Source of the DNA: Bryobacteraceae bacterium
Lineage (GTDB): Bacteria > Acidobacteriota > Terriglobia > Bryobacterales > Bryobacteraceae
Length of the DNA stretch: 64,000 nucleotides
Reading direction: 5' to 3'
Assembly (NCBI GenBank): GCA_025056865.1
Contig: JANWVO010000015.1
Location: forward strand, 1-64,000
This document shows positions 51,308 through 58,399 of the stretch, one piece after another. Under the pieces are notes generated by a model. The model did no database searches. It was not told where the DNA came from and saw only the letters and a program-made list of their open reading frames with translations. The stretch's first letter is position 1. The number at the start of each line of letters is the position of its first letter. Position numbers and translations under genes: made by a program.

Positions 51308-52726
51308 TCATGGACGCTCAGGTGTGATTTCCGGCTCCAGCCAGAACGCCGATCCCCCTTTCACGTTCTGCACTGATACCCGCCACAGCCCCGGCTCCGG
51401 CCGCGGCACGGCCAGCTCCCGGCCTTCCGCCCGGAACCACTCGCCCCGCGGAGACACCAGATACAGGTCGAATTCCGAGCCGCGGTCCTCCCAGCCCAGC
51501 CGCACTGCCAGGCGCCGCGTGCCTTTCGGCACCTTCAGCAGCCGGGACCACCATTGCGAAAAGCCCGCCTCACCTTCCCACCGCAACGGCTCCGCTGGCC
51601 CTCCGCCTGCCGCCGACAGCTCCACGGCGCGCGCCGGCTCCGCCGCGTCAAAAGCAAACGGCACGCTCGGCGCGCTGATCGACGGGTCGCGCGTCACATG
51701 CACATGCACGTGCCGCCCGAAGGAATACCCGCTGTTGCCCGCCTCGGCCAGCACCTGCCCGGCTTCCACCCGCTGCCCCGTGCGTACCCGGAATGTGCCC
51801 GACTTCAGATGCGCGTAATGCGAATAGGTGCCGTCCTCGTGGCGGATCGTGATGTAGTTGCCGAACAGCCGACGGTCCAGGGTCTGCCCCAGCCCCAGGT
51901 CGCGCGCCACCACCGTCCCGCCGCGCATCGCCGCGACGTACTTCCCCTCCACGGGCGCGAAATCCCAGGCATGCGCGGCGCGGCCATAGTGGGAAAACGA
52001 GCCATACGGGCCCTGCGTCATCCGCCACGTCTCGCCTTCGGGAAACGGTTTCCGGTACCCCTGCCGGCTCCGGATGACGAACCGCGCCGGCAGGCTCTCG
52101 CTGCCATCGGGGTTGCGCAGGATCACCAGATACTCCCCCGGCTCCAGCCGCCCCGGCTGCGCCCACATCCGCCCGCCCTCCCGCCGCGAAGGCAGCATCA
52201 CGGCCACATACTCCCAGCCCCCGCGCTCGCGGTAGCGCGCGATGTTCACCGTCACGTCCGCTTCCGCCCCCCACGTGTCCAGAACCAGCCCTGCTTCGTC
52301 CGCCTCCGCCACCCGCACTGCCACCCGCGCCGGTCGGCCGCGGATCTCGAATTCGCGCTCGCCGAGCAGCCGCCCTCCGCTCAGCACGCGGACCCGCCAG
52401 CGGCCAGGCTGCGTCCCCGGAGCGAACCCGCCCACCTGCAACGCGTTCAGCACGCACACGGTTCTGCCAGCAGGCAAATCAGCATATTCTGCCGATTCTG
52501 CCACCTCCCCGCCAGGGTTCAACCACTCCACCCGGACGCCTTCGCCCGGTGCCAGCCCCCTCAGCACAAAATGCACATACACCTGCGCCGCGGCTGCCTC
52601 AATCACGGAAGCGCGCCGCGCCAGCGCGCACCGCGCGTCCGCCAACGCCGTGCCCGTCTCCAGGCGGCTGATCTCGGCTCCTGCCGCCAACGCCGCCCAC
52701 AGCGGCAGGCACACTGCGACCCGCAC
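51308..52726 (-). CDS. Secreted M23 (LytM) family protein
   Basis: About 472 residues from the GTG at 52726, which begins a signal peptide VRVAVCLPLWAALAAGA. A beta-rich N-terminal half precedes the M23 domain (about residues 250-370): YGRAAHAWDFAPVEGKYVAAMRGGTVV, YITIRHEDGTYSHYAHLKSGTFRVRTGQRVEAGQVLAEAGNSGYSFGRHVHVHV. The His and Asp of HxxxD and the HxHxH pair are visible, so zinc binding and peptidoglycan endopeptidase activity are possible. A final beta-sandwich (about 385-470) resembles a bacterial pre-peptidase domain. It lies upstream of ccmE on the same strand. Confidence 0.8.
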   Translation of the reverse strand: MRVAVCLPLWAALAAGAEISRLETGTALADARCALARRASVIEAAAAQVYVHFVLRGLAPGEGVRVEWLNPGGEVAESAEYADLPAGRTVCVLNALQVGGFAPGTQPGRWRVRVLSGGRLLGEREFEIRGRPARVAVRVAEADEAGLVLDTWGAEADVTVNIARYRERGGWEYVAVMLPSRREGGRMWAQPGRLEPGEYLVILRNPDGSESLPARFVIRSRQGYRKPFPEGETWRMTQGPYGSFSHYGRAAHAWDFAPVEGKYVAAMRGGTVVARDLGLGQTLDRRLFGNYITIRHEDGTYSHYAHLKSGTFRVRTGQRVEAGQVLAEAGNSGYSFGRHVHVHVTRDPSISAPSVPFAFDAAEPARAVELSAAGGGPAEPLRWEGEAGFSQWWSRLLKVPKGTRRLAVRLGWEDRGSEFDLYLVSPRGEWFRAEGRELAVPRPEPGLWRVSVQNVKGGSAFWLEPEITPERP

Positions 52727-52820
52727 GCCTTTCCCATCGGCGGATCCACGCCCCTTCTGTAGAAGCCTCCCCTCATGCCGGCCGGCCCACCCGCCGATAT
52801 CCTCTCTGGAGACCCAACGG

Positions 52821-53390
52821 ATGAGCGGTTCCATCTCCGCAGGAAAATTCCAGGATCATTACGCCGTTCTCGGCGTCGGCCGCAAGGCCACTACCGACGA
52901 GATTCACCGCGCCTATTCGGCGCTTGCGCAGAAGTTCAACCCGCGCAACGGCTCCGATCCGGACCGGGAAAAATACGATGCCATCACCCTCGCCTACGAA
53001 ACCCTCTCCAACCCCGCCACCCGGCAGGCGTTCGACGCCCTCCTTCCCAAAGAGGACGAGGGGCCGCCCACCTTTGCGACCGGCCCGTTTTTTGAAGCAC
53101 TCGCCGGAGAGGCGGACCGCCGCATGGCCATCCTCTGCATCCTCTACGACCGCCGCCGGCAGAACCCCGGCTCCCCCGGCATGCCCGTGCGCCTGATTGA
53201 AGCGATGGTGAATTTCCCCGCCGAACCGATGTTCTTCGCCCTCTGGTACCTGAAACAGCGCGGTTGGGTCGCCCTCGACGACAAAAGCTGCCCGATGATT
53301 ACCGCCGATGGCATGGACGTCGTCGAGCGCAACTTGCCCGCACCAGAGCGGGTACGGGCCCTGATCAAGCCGGAGTGCCTGGCGGACTGA
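52821..53390 (+). CDS. J-domain-like protein without HPD motif
   Basis: A 189-residue protein. Residues 10-72 match a J-domain (DHYAVLGVGRKATTDEIHRAYSALAQKF, then REKYDAITLAYETLSNPATRQAFDALL), but the catalytic HPD between helices II and III is NPR (KFNPRNGSDP). Without HPD it should not stimulate DnaK ATPase. The C-terminal part (about 85-189) has FALWYLKQRGWVALDDKSCPMITADGMDVVE, which resembles a winged helix. Its function may be regulatory or scaffolding. GGAGA before the ATG is the ribosome-binding site. It diverges from the M23 gene. Confidence 0.75.
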   Translation: MSGSISAGKFQDHYAVLGVGRKATTDEIHRAYSALAQKFNPRNGSDPDREKYDAITLAYETLSNPATRQAFDALLPKEDEGPPTFATGPFFEALAGEADRRMAILCILYDRRRQNPGSPGMPVRLIEAMVNFPAEPMFFALWYLKQRGWVALDDKSCPMITADGMDVVERNLPAPERVRALIKPECLAD

Positions 53391-53533
53391 AGCCGGGCGG
53401 CCGGCCTCGACGATGCCTGCGGCCGCGCGCCTGCGTGCCGCCCTCTACCGGCTCAAGGCAGCCGGAGGCGCGGAACCCCCCTGCGCCCTTGCGCCACTCC
53501 CGCCGCCCGTGTCGGCATGGGCCTGATTCGGAA

Positions 53534-53548
53534 CCCGGCCCTGCCGGG
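53534..53548 (-). terminator. Short GC hairpin after the sigma-factor operon
   Basis: CCCGGC-CCT-GCCGGG is a perfect 6-bp stem located 5 bp beyond the stop of the small protein gene (minus strand). There is no clear T-tract, so termination is only plausible. Confidence 0.35.
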
Positions 53549-53553
53549 GACCC

Positions 53554-53775
53554 CTACCCCTGAAACAGCACGAACTCGAAGTCGCGCGGATCCAGACCCC
53601 GCTTCTCCAGTTGCTCGATGCAGGAGGGCACGTCCGGACCCACCGCCTCGATCCTCTTCAGCGGCTGCGTCTGTGGCGTGTAAACCTCGAACGCCAGCCA
53701 GTGGCCCGTCAGCCGGCTGCGTTCCTCGAGCGTCAGCCGCTCCGGCGCGCGTCCGATCACTTTCGCGAAATCCAT
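53554..53775 (-). CDS. Small conserved protein of unknown function (73 aa)
   Basis: A 73-residue acidic protein: MDFAKVIGRAPERLTLEER at the start, then WLAFEVYTPQTQPLKRIEA, and IEQLEKRGLDPRDFEFVLF at the end. It looks like a compact alpha/beta domain, and I recall similar short proteins in acidobacterial genomes without an assigned role. The start was chosen as the first ATG giving a compact protein; the reading frame upstream is Ala/Gly-rich noise. It is the last gene of the sigma/anti-sigma unit (11 bp after the previous stop). Confidence 0.55.
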   Translation of the reverse strand: MDFAKVIGRAPERLTLEERSRLTGHWLAFEVYTPQTQPLKRIEAVGPDVPSCIEQLEKRGLDPRDFEFVLFQG

Positions 53776-53786
53776 CGCTCCTGATC

Positions 53787-54893
53787 TTAGCGCATCGGAC
53801 GAATCTGCTGGATCACCGCCTCCAGCCCCCTGCGGCGGTACAGCTCGGCCAGCCGCAGCATCTCGCCCGACGCCGGCAGTGCCTCCCGCAGCCCCGGCTG
53901 CCGCCATGCGCTCGCTGGCGGCACCCAGACCTCGCCGTTCTCATACTCCACCAGCGCGGGATACACCGTCAGCGACTCTACCGGACGCGCGAACCGCACC
54001 CGCCCGTCCTGCCGCACCGTGGAGCGCTGCCCCGGCGGCAGGTGGATCTCCGCCGGCAGCGTCCCGGCGGGCAGCAGCCGCCCTCCCGGCTCCGCCACCA
54101 GCCAGCCGATCTCCACAAACCGCACCGGAATCCGCCCGCGGTTGGCTACCTCGATCCGCGCCGTCCGCGCCTCCTGCCCGGCCAGCACCGCCTCCCCCCC
54201 CATCAACTCCACCGGCGACTCGGGCAGCCGCAGCGCCGCCAGTTGCACCATCCGCCCCGGCTCCACGTTCGTCGCCGGCAGCGCCCCCCGCACCACCTGC
54301 ACCGGCATCATCCCCCCTGCCGGGTTCCGCGCCAGCACCTCCAGCAGCCGGGCGCGCAACGCCTCCTCCCCCTGCGACTCCAGCAGCGCGGCCAGCATCT
54401 GCCGGTCCCGCCGCGCTTCCAGCTCCCAGGCCAGCATCGTCCGGCGCGCGTTCATGCGGTTCGGACCGTAAAAGGTCAGGTCGTCGAACAGCACCCCGTC
54501 CAGCGCCACCTCCACCAGCGTGCCCGCCTGCGGCGCCAGCGGGCGCATCAGCCGCAGATCCAGCCGCACCGCAAACGCCTCCCCGGGTGCCACATCCAGC
54601 CCGGGACGCGTCACCGATCCTCTGCCGCCGGGAGCCACCTCCTGCGCCACCACGCGCAGCGACACCGCCCGGATCCGCCTCGGAGACACGTTCCGCAATT
54701 GCAGGTTCGCATGCAGCTCCACCAGCAGCGCCCCGCCCCTTGGTGTCGCCGTGGAATCCCCCCAGTCGGCCTGCACCAGCGCCACCGGCCCTCCCGCCGG
54801 CAGATCCACGCGGAACGGCCCCGTCTGCGCCGCCGCCGGAACGCCCGCCAGCAGCGCAAGCAGCCACCCTCCCATGCTATTGCGCCGCCACAT
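53787..54893 (-). CDS. Exported protein of unknown function in ECF operon
   Basis: A 368-residue protein with a signal peptide (MWRRNSMGGWLLALLAGVPAAAQ); an internal ATG at 54875 is also possible. The mature part is beta-rich with repeated phrases such as LLVELHANLQLRNVSPRRIRAVSLRVV and ARTARIEVANRGRIPVRFVEIGWLV, suggesting two immunoglobulin-like domains separated by a helical segment (about residues 150-200). No catalytic motif is visible. It follows the anti-sigma gene with an overlap of 17 bp (or 1 bp gap), so it is probably produced with it. Confidence 0.6.
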   Translation of the reverse strand: MWRRNSMGGWLLALLAGVPAAAQTGPFRVDLPAGGPVALVQADWGDSTATPRGGALLVELHANLQLRNVSPRRIRAVSLRVVAQEVAPGGRGSVTRPGLDVAPGEAFAVRLDLRLMRPLAPQAGTLVEVALDGVLFDDLTFYGPNRMNARRTMLAWELEARRDRQMLAALLESQGEEALRARLLEVLARNPAGGMMPVQVVRGALPATNVEPGRMVQLAALRLPESPVELMGGEAVLAGQEARTARIEVANRGRIPVRFVEIGWLVAEPGGRLLPAGTLPAEIHLPPGQRSTVRQDGRVRFARPVESLTVYPALVEYENGEVWVPPASAWRQPGLREALPASGEMLRLAELYRRRGLEAVIQQIRPMR

Positions 54894-55455
54894 TGTAAAT
54901 CGTCACCTGTCCGGTCTCGTCATCCAGAAACGGAGCCCGCGCGCTCCCGTCCCAGTTCACCGCCGCCGCCACCGGAGTCCGGCCTGCTCCGAACACCGCC
55001 GCTTCATTCGAACTCCACTCCACCGCCAGCCCTTCCGGCGTCGACCGCAGCACCACTTCGCCGCCAGGCCCCGCCGCCGGAGCCGGCATCCGGCTCCGCT
55101 CCAGCATCCAGCCCGCCGCCATCACCACCGCCAGCGTCGCCGTCACCACGAAAGCCGGCTTCCACGGCGGCTCCCAGCTCCGCGCCCGTCTTGGCCTGCC
55201 GCCCACAATCGCCCCCGCCGCCACCCCCAGCCGGATGTTGGCCCTCATCTCCGCTTCCAGCGCCCCCCAGTCCAGCCCCGGAGGCAACGCCGCCGCCTCC
55301 TCCCGGAAAGCCTGCCTCGCCCGCAAAAAACGCCCGGCCTCCTCCCGGCAATGCGCGCAGAACCGCAGGTGCAGGGCGAGGGCGACGCGCTCCGCCAGCG
55401 GCAGGTCCCCTCCCGCATATAGCGCCAGCTTCTCCGCCTTCGGATGCCGCCTCAT
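54877..55455 (-). CDS. Zinc-finger anti-sigma factor-like membrane protein
   Basis: A 192-residue protein starting at the ATG that overlaps the sigma factor stop (ATGA). HLRFCAHCREEAGRFL (about residues 29-44) is the HxxxCxxC zinc-binding motif of ZAS-type anti-sigma factors. A single membrane helix (AFVVTATLAVVMAAGWML, about 105-122) separates the cytoplasmic sigma-binding part from a short periplasmic domain. It should sequester the adjacent ECF sigma factor until a signal is received. Confidence 0.82.
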   Translation of the reverse strand: MRRHPKAEKLALYAGGDLPLAERVALALHLRFCAHCREEAGRFLRARQAFREEAAALPPGLDWGALEAEMRANIRLGVAAGAIVGGRPRRARSWEPPWKPAFVVTATLAVVMAAGWMLERSRMPAPAAGPGGEVVLRSTPEGLAVEWSSNEAAVFGAGRTPVAAAVNWDGSARAPFLDDETGQVTIYNVAAQ

Positions 55456-56069
55456 TTCAGCCGCCTTTCCCAGTACCTGCGGAACTTGATCCGCGCATTG
55501 GCGATGTGCGACCGCACGGTCGCCTTGCTGCACCGCAGCCGCAACGCGACTTCCTCGGCCGGAAGATCCTCCAGGTCGCGCAGCACCAGCGCCGCCCGCT
55601 CCCGCGCCGTCAGCCGGCTCAGGCCCGCCTCCAGCAGCCGCTCCCGCTCCGCACGCAGCAGCCTGTCCTCCGGACTCTCTTCGTCGGGAGCCGCCGGCGG
55701 AGCCGCCAGCGCTTCCAGCTCCGTCTCCACGCTCCGGCCCCGCCTGCGCAGAAAATCCAGCGCCGTGTTCGTCGCAATCCGCGACAGCCAGTGCGCCGCC
55801 TTCTCCGCGTCCCGAAGCTGATCCTGCCGCTGCAAGGCCTTGATGAAAGCTTCCTGCGTCAGGTCCTGCGCGTCGGCCACGTTGCCCACCAACCGGTAGA
55901 TCAGCAGGAAGATCCTTCTCAGGTGCGCCTGAACGAACTCCTCCTGCTGCGCCTGCCAGGCTTGCTCGGCCTGCCACGCCGATGGCCCGCCGGGTTCATT
56001 CACGGCCACGGCCTCCCGCACGGTCAGCCCTGCCGCATCCCCGCGCGGCGATTCCCGACAACGCTTCAT
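55452..56069 (-). CDS. ECF RNA polymerase sigma factor
   Basis: A 205-residue ECF sigma factor. Region 2 includes HLRRIFLLIYRLVGNVADAQDLTQEAFIKAL (about residues 49-79) and HWLSRIATNTALDFLRRRGR. Region 4 includes RLTARERAALVLRDLEDLPAEEVALRLRCSKATVRSHIANARIKFRRYW. It directs RNA polymerase to an unknown regulon and is probably held inactive by the adjacent anti-sigma factor. The ATG at 56069 gives an N-terminal extension of about 40 residues. An upstream sigma70-like promoter is described separately. Confidence 0.9.
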   Translation of the reverse strand: MKRCRESPRGDAAGLTVREAVAVNEPGGPSAWQAEQAWQAQQEEFVQAHLRRIFLLIYRLVGNVADAQDLTQEAFIKALQRQDQLRDAEKAAHWLSRIATNTALDFLRRRGRSVETELEALAAPPAAPDEESPEDRLLRAERERLLEAGLSRLTARERAALVLRDLEDLPAEEVALRLRCSKATVRSHIANARIKFRRYWERRLK

Positions 56070-56134
56070 CCCTGCTATCCATGACGCGCCCCACCCCCGG
56101 AACGTGCACTTCCGTCCGTTGGCGTTATGCTCAA

Positions 56135-56163
56135 ATTGTAGGAGAGGCGTCCGCCGGAGCCAA
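56135..56163 (-). promoter_or_regulatory. Sigma70-like promoter for ECF sigma gene
   Basis: On the minus strand, TTGGCT (56163-56158), 17 bp, TACAAT (56140-56135). The predicted leader is about 60 nt. It lies in the 159-bp region shared with the divergent aminotransferase gene. Confidence 0.5.
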
Positions 56164-56228
56164 GCCGTCAGGCGCCTGTGGGCTGCCACGATGCGCCCCG
56201 CCACTTTCCGCGACGAAAGGAAACAACC

Positions 56229-57422
56229 ATGCAGTTGAACCCAGCCATGCGCCGCATCGGCACGGAAACCGCCTTCGAGGTCCTTGTCCGCGCCCGCCAG
56301 CTCGAAGCCCAGGGCAAGAGCGTCATCCACCTCGAAATCGGCGAACCCGACTTCGACACCCCCCGCCACATCATCGACGCCGCCAAGCAGGCTCTCGACC
56401 AGGGCTGGACCCACTACGGCCCCACACAGGGGCTGCCCGAGCTGCGCGAAGCCATTGCCGCCTCCGTCAGCCGCTCCCACGGCGTCAATGTCGGCGCGGA
56501 CCGCGTCTGCGTCGTGCCCGGCGGCAAGCCCATCATTTTCTTCTCCATGCTCGCCCTGCTCGAGCCCGGCGACGAGGTCATCTATCCCAACCCCTCCTTT
56601 CCCATCTACGAATCCATGATCCGCTACTGCGGCGCCACTCCCGTCCCCATCCCCCTCGTCGAGTCCCGCGGCTTCGCCTTCGACCTCGACCTCTTCCGCG
56701 ACCGGCTCTCCCCAAAGACCAAAATGGTCGTCCTCAATTCGCCCGCCAACCCCACCGGCGGGGTCCTCAGCCGCGAAGATTTGACGAATATCGCAGAGAT
56801 GGTCCGCGACCGCGATCTCGTCGTCCTCTCCGACGAAATCTACAGCCGCATCTGGTACGACCAGCCGCCCTTCTCCATCGCCTCGCTGCCGGGCATGCTC
56901 GACAAAACCATCATCCTCGACGGCTTCTCCAAGACCTACGCGATGACCGGTTGGCGCATCGGATACGGCGTCATGCCCCCGGGTCTTGTCGATGCGGTCA
57001 ACAAGCTCATGGTCAACTCCAACTCCTGCACCGCTTCTTTCACCCAGCGCGCCGCTCTCGCCGCCATCACCGGCGATCAGGCTCCCGTCAATCAGATGGT
57101 CGCCGAATTCCGTCGCCGCCGGGATGCTTTCGTGGAAAAGCTCAACGAAATTCCAGGTTTCCGCTGCTCGATGCCTTCCGGCGCATTCTATGCCTTTCCC
57201 AACATCGAGCAGACGGGTTGGAAATCGAAGCCGCTGGCGGACGCCTTGCTGGAAGAAGCCGGGGTTGCATGCCTCAGTGGCACCGCCTTCGGCAGCTTTG
57301 GCGAGGGTTACCTCCGCTTCAGCTACGCGAATTCCTTCGACAATCTCATGGAAGCCGTCCGCCGCATCCGCTCGTTCTTGATCCAGATGGGCGAAAGAAA
57401 GCGCATTTACGCGAACTTTTAA
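56229..57422 (+). CDS. Class I pyridoxal-phosphate aminotransferase
   Basis: A 397-residue fold-type I aminotransferase. VIHLEIGEPDFDTPRHI and HYGPTQGLPELREAIA are substrate and cofactor segments, VVLNSPANPTGGVLSREDL and VVLSDEIYSRIWYD bind PLP, and IILDGFSKTYAMTGWRIGYGVMP contains the Schiff-base Lys. It resembles aspartate/aromatic aminotransferases and could also supply the DapC step missing from the dap operon; this is speculation. AAAGGA precedes the ATG. An in-frame start at 56178 is not supported. Confidence 0.87.
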   Translation: MQLNPAMRRIGTETAFEVLVRARQLEAQGKSVIHLEIGEPDFDTPRHIIDAAKQALDQGWTHYGPTQGLPELREAIAASVSRSHGVNVGADRVCVVPGGKPIIFFSMLALLEPGDEVIYPNPSFPIYESMIRYCGATPVPIPLVESRGFAFDLDLFRDRLSPKTKMVVLNSPANPTGGVLSREDLTNIAEMVRDRDLVVLSDEIYSRIWYDQPPFSIASLPGMLDKTIILDGFSKTYAMTGWRIGYGVMPPGLVDAVNKLMVNSNSCTASFTQRAALAAITGDQAPVNQMVAEFRRRRDAFVEKLNEIPGFRCSMPSGAFYAFPNIEQTGWKSKPLADALLEEAGVACLSGTAFGSFGEGYLRFSYANSFDNLMEAVRRIRSFLIQMGERKRIYANF

Positions 57423-57455
57423 CGGGTTAAATCCGAACTTGCCGCAGCTCCCTGC

Positions 57456-57461
57456 TAGCAT
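57456..57461 (+). promoter_or_regulatory. -10-like TAGCAT, 6 nt before LuxR-type gene
   Basis: TAGCAT, then CGGAGC, then the ATG at 57468. This is the same 6-nt spacing as at lexA and waaF. Confidence 0.45.
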
Positions 57462-57467
57462 CGGAGC

Positions 57468-57980
57468 ATGGAACTTGCTGCGGCAATCCTGCTTCGGGAC
57501 GGACTCGATCCCGTTGCCGCGAGTCCTGTCGGTCAGGTTCTGCTCAACTCGGAGGATTGGAGCCCCTTGGCGGCAGCCGCGCGGCTCAGCATCTCACGGA
57601 ATCTTTGCCCGGGCATCCTTTCCGTTCCAAGATCAGGCACTCCCGCCTCTTGGCTCGTCTGGCTGATCCCGATGCTCGATGCGGCCTCGGGATCCAACGG
57701 CGCTCATCTTCTCCTTGTTTTCGACCCAGAACAGCACCCCGGATTGCCGATACCCGCCCTCCGGGCGGCTTTTCATCTGACCAACGCGGAAGCTCGCCTC
57801 GTCGAGCAGTTGCTGATGGGGAAAACCCCTGCCGAGGCTGCGGTGTCGCTCGGCGTCAGCATCCACACCGTCCGTACCTATCTCAAGAGGCTTTACCTGA
57901 AACTGGGTGTGAAGTCCCAGGCGCTGCTCATGCGGAAGCTCCTTCAGGTGGCCACCTTTTCGATCCGGCCCGCCGCCTGA
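57468..57980 (+). CDS. LuxR-type HTH transcriptional regulator
   Basis: A 170-residue protein. The C-terminal LuxR/GerE helix-turn-helix occupies about residues 100-160 (HLTNAEARLVEQLLMGKTPAEAAVSLGVSIHTVRTYLKRLYLKLGVKSQALLM). The N-terminal 95 residues are hydrophobic and PAS-like in layout (VGQVLLNSEDW, ASWLVWLIPM, HLLLVFDPEQHPG) but are not a receiver domain. Targets are unknown. It is a single gene with its own TAGCAT hexamer, followed by a strong GC hairpin at 58026. Confidence 0.82.
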   Translation: MELAAAILLRDGLDPVAASPVGQVLLNSEDWSPLAAAARLSISRNLCPGILSVPRSGTPASWLVWLIPMLDAASGSNGAHLLLVFDPEQHPGLPIPALRAAFHLTNAEARLVEQLLMGKTPAEAAVSLGVSIHTVRTYLKRLYLKLGVKSQALLMRKLLQVATFSIRPAA

Positions 57981-58025
57981 GTTTCCCTGGCGGATCCTGA
58001 AAGTTGCCAAATCGGAGGATGTGGC

Positions 58026-58054
58026 GGGGGCGGGACCATTCAGGTCCCGCCCCC
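58026..58054 (+). terminator. 12-bp GC hairpin after LuxR-type gene
   Basis: GGGGGCGGGACC-ATTCA-GGTCCCGCCCCC is a perfect 12-bp stem with a 5-nt loop, 46 bp after the LuxR-type stop. It lacks a T-tract; it is probably an unusual intrinsic terminator or a transcript-stabilising hairpin. The rest of 57981-58399 holds no recognisable gene. Confidence 0.5.
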
Positions 58055-58399
58055 GTCGGCAGTTTCCCGCGCCAGGCCCCGGGTCGGAGGCAGCGGCCAG
58101 CACGATGTGGGCCGGCAAACGGTGCCCAGGCAGGATCGCCGCTTCCCGGGCGTTTCCGGCACCATCGGCACCGGCGATGCCTCCCAGCCCGCGCAACACG
58201 TGCCGCGTCTTCACCCTGCTGAAGACCCCCCGGCGCGCCGCCGCCCGTGTCTTCGCCTGCGTTTCTCCGTGACAGACCTCACGCCGCCCGGCTCCCCCGT
58301 GCAGTCGGCTTCTGTTTCCTGCGCATCCGCGCGTGGCGCGGCGCGTCCTGCCGCCGTGTGCCGCCTGCCATGACCGCGGTGCCGCCGCCCGCCGGGCGC

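Noticed and set aside
48333-51818. A 1161-codon open frame antisense to ccmF and ccmE
   Set aside because: It mirrors the codon structure of the ccm genes and is His/Arg/Gln-rich without domains.
56098-56114. Partial palindrome CGGAA...TTCCG between the ECF sigma and aminotransferase genes
   Set aside because: Arms of 5 bp with an off-centre GTGCAC core are common at this base composition. No second copy was noticed.
56178-56228. Upstream start for the aminotransferase
   Set aside because: The extra 17 residues have no homology-like character, and AAAGGA supports the ATG at 56229.
57981-58399. Possible small genes in the 420-bp gap after the LuxR-type gene
   Set aside because: Open frames here are Arg/Pro-rich on both strands with no start signal; only the GC hairpin is supported.
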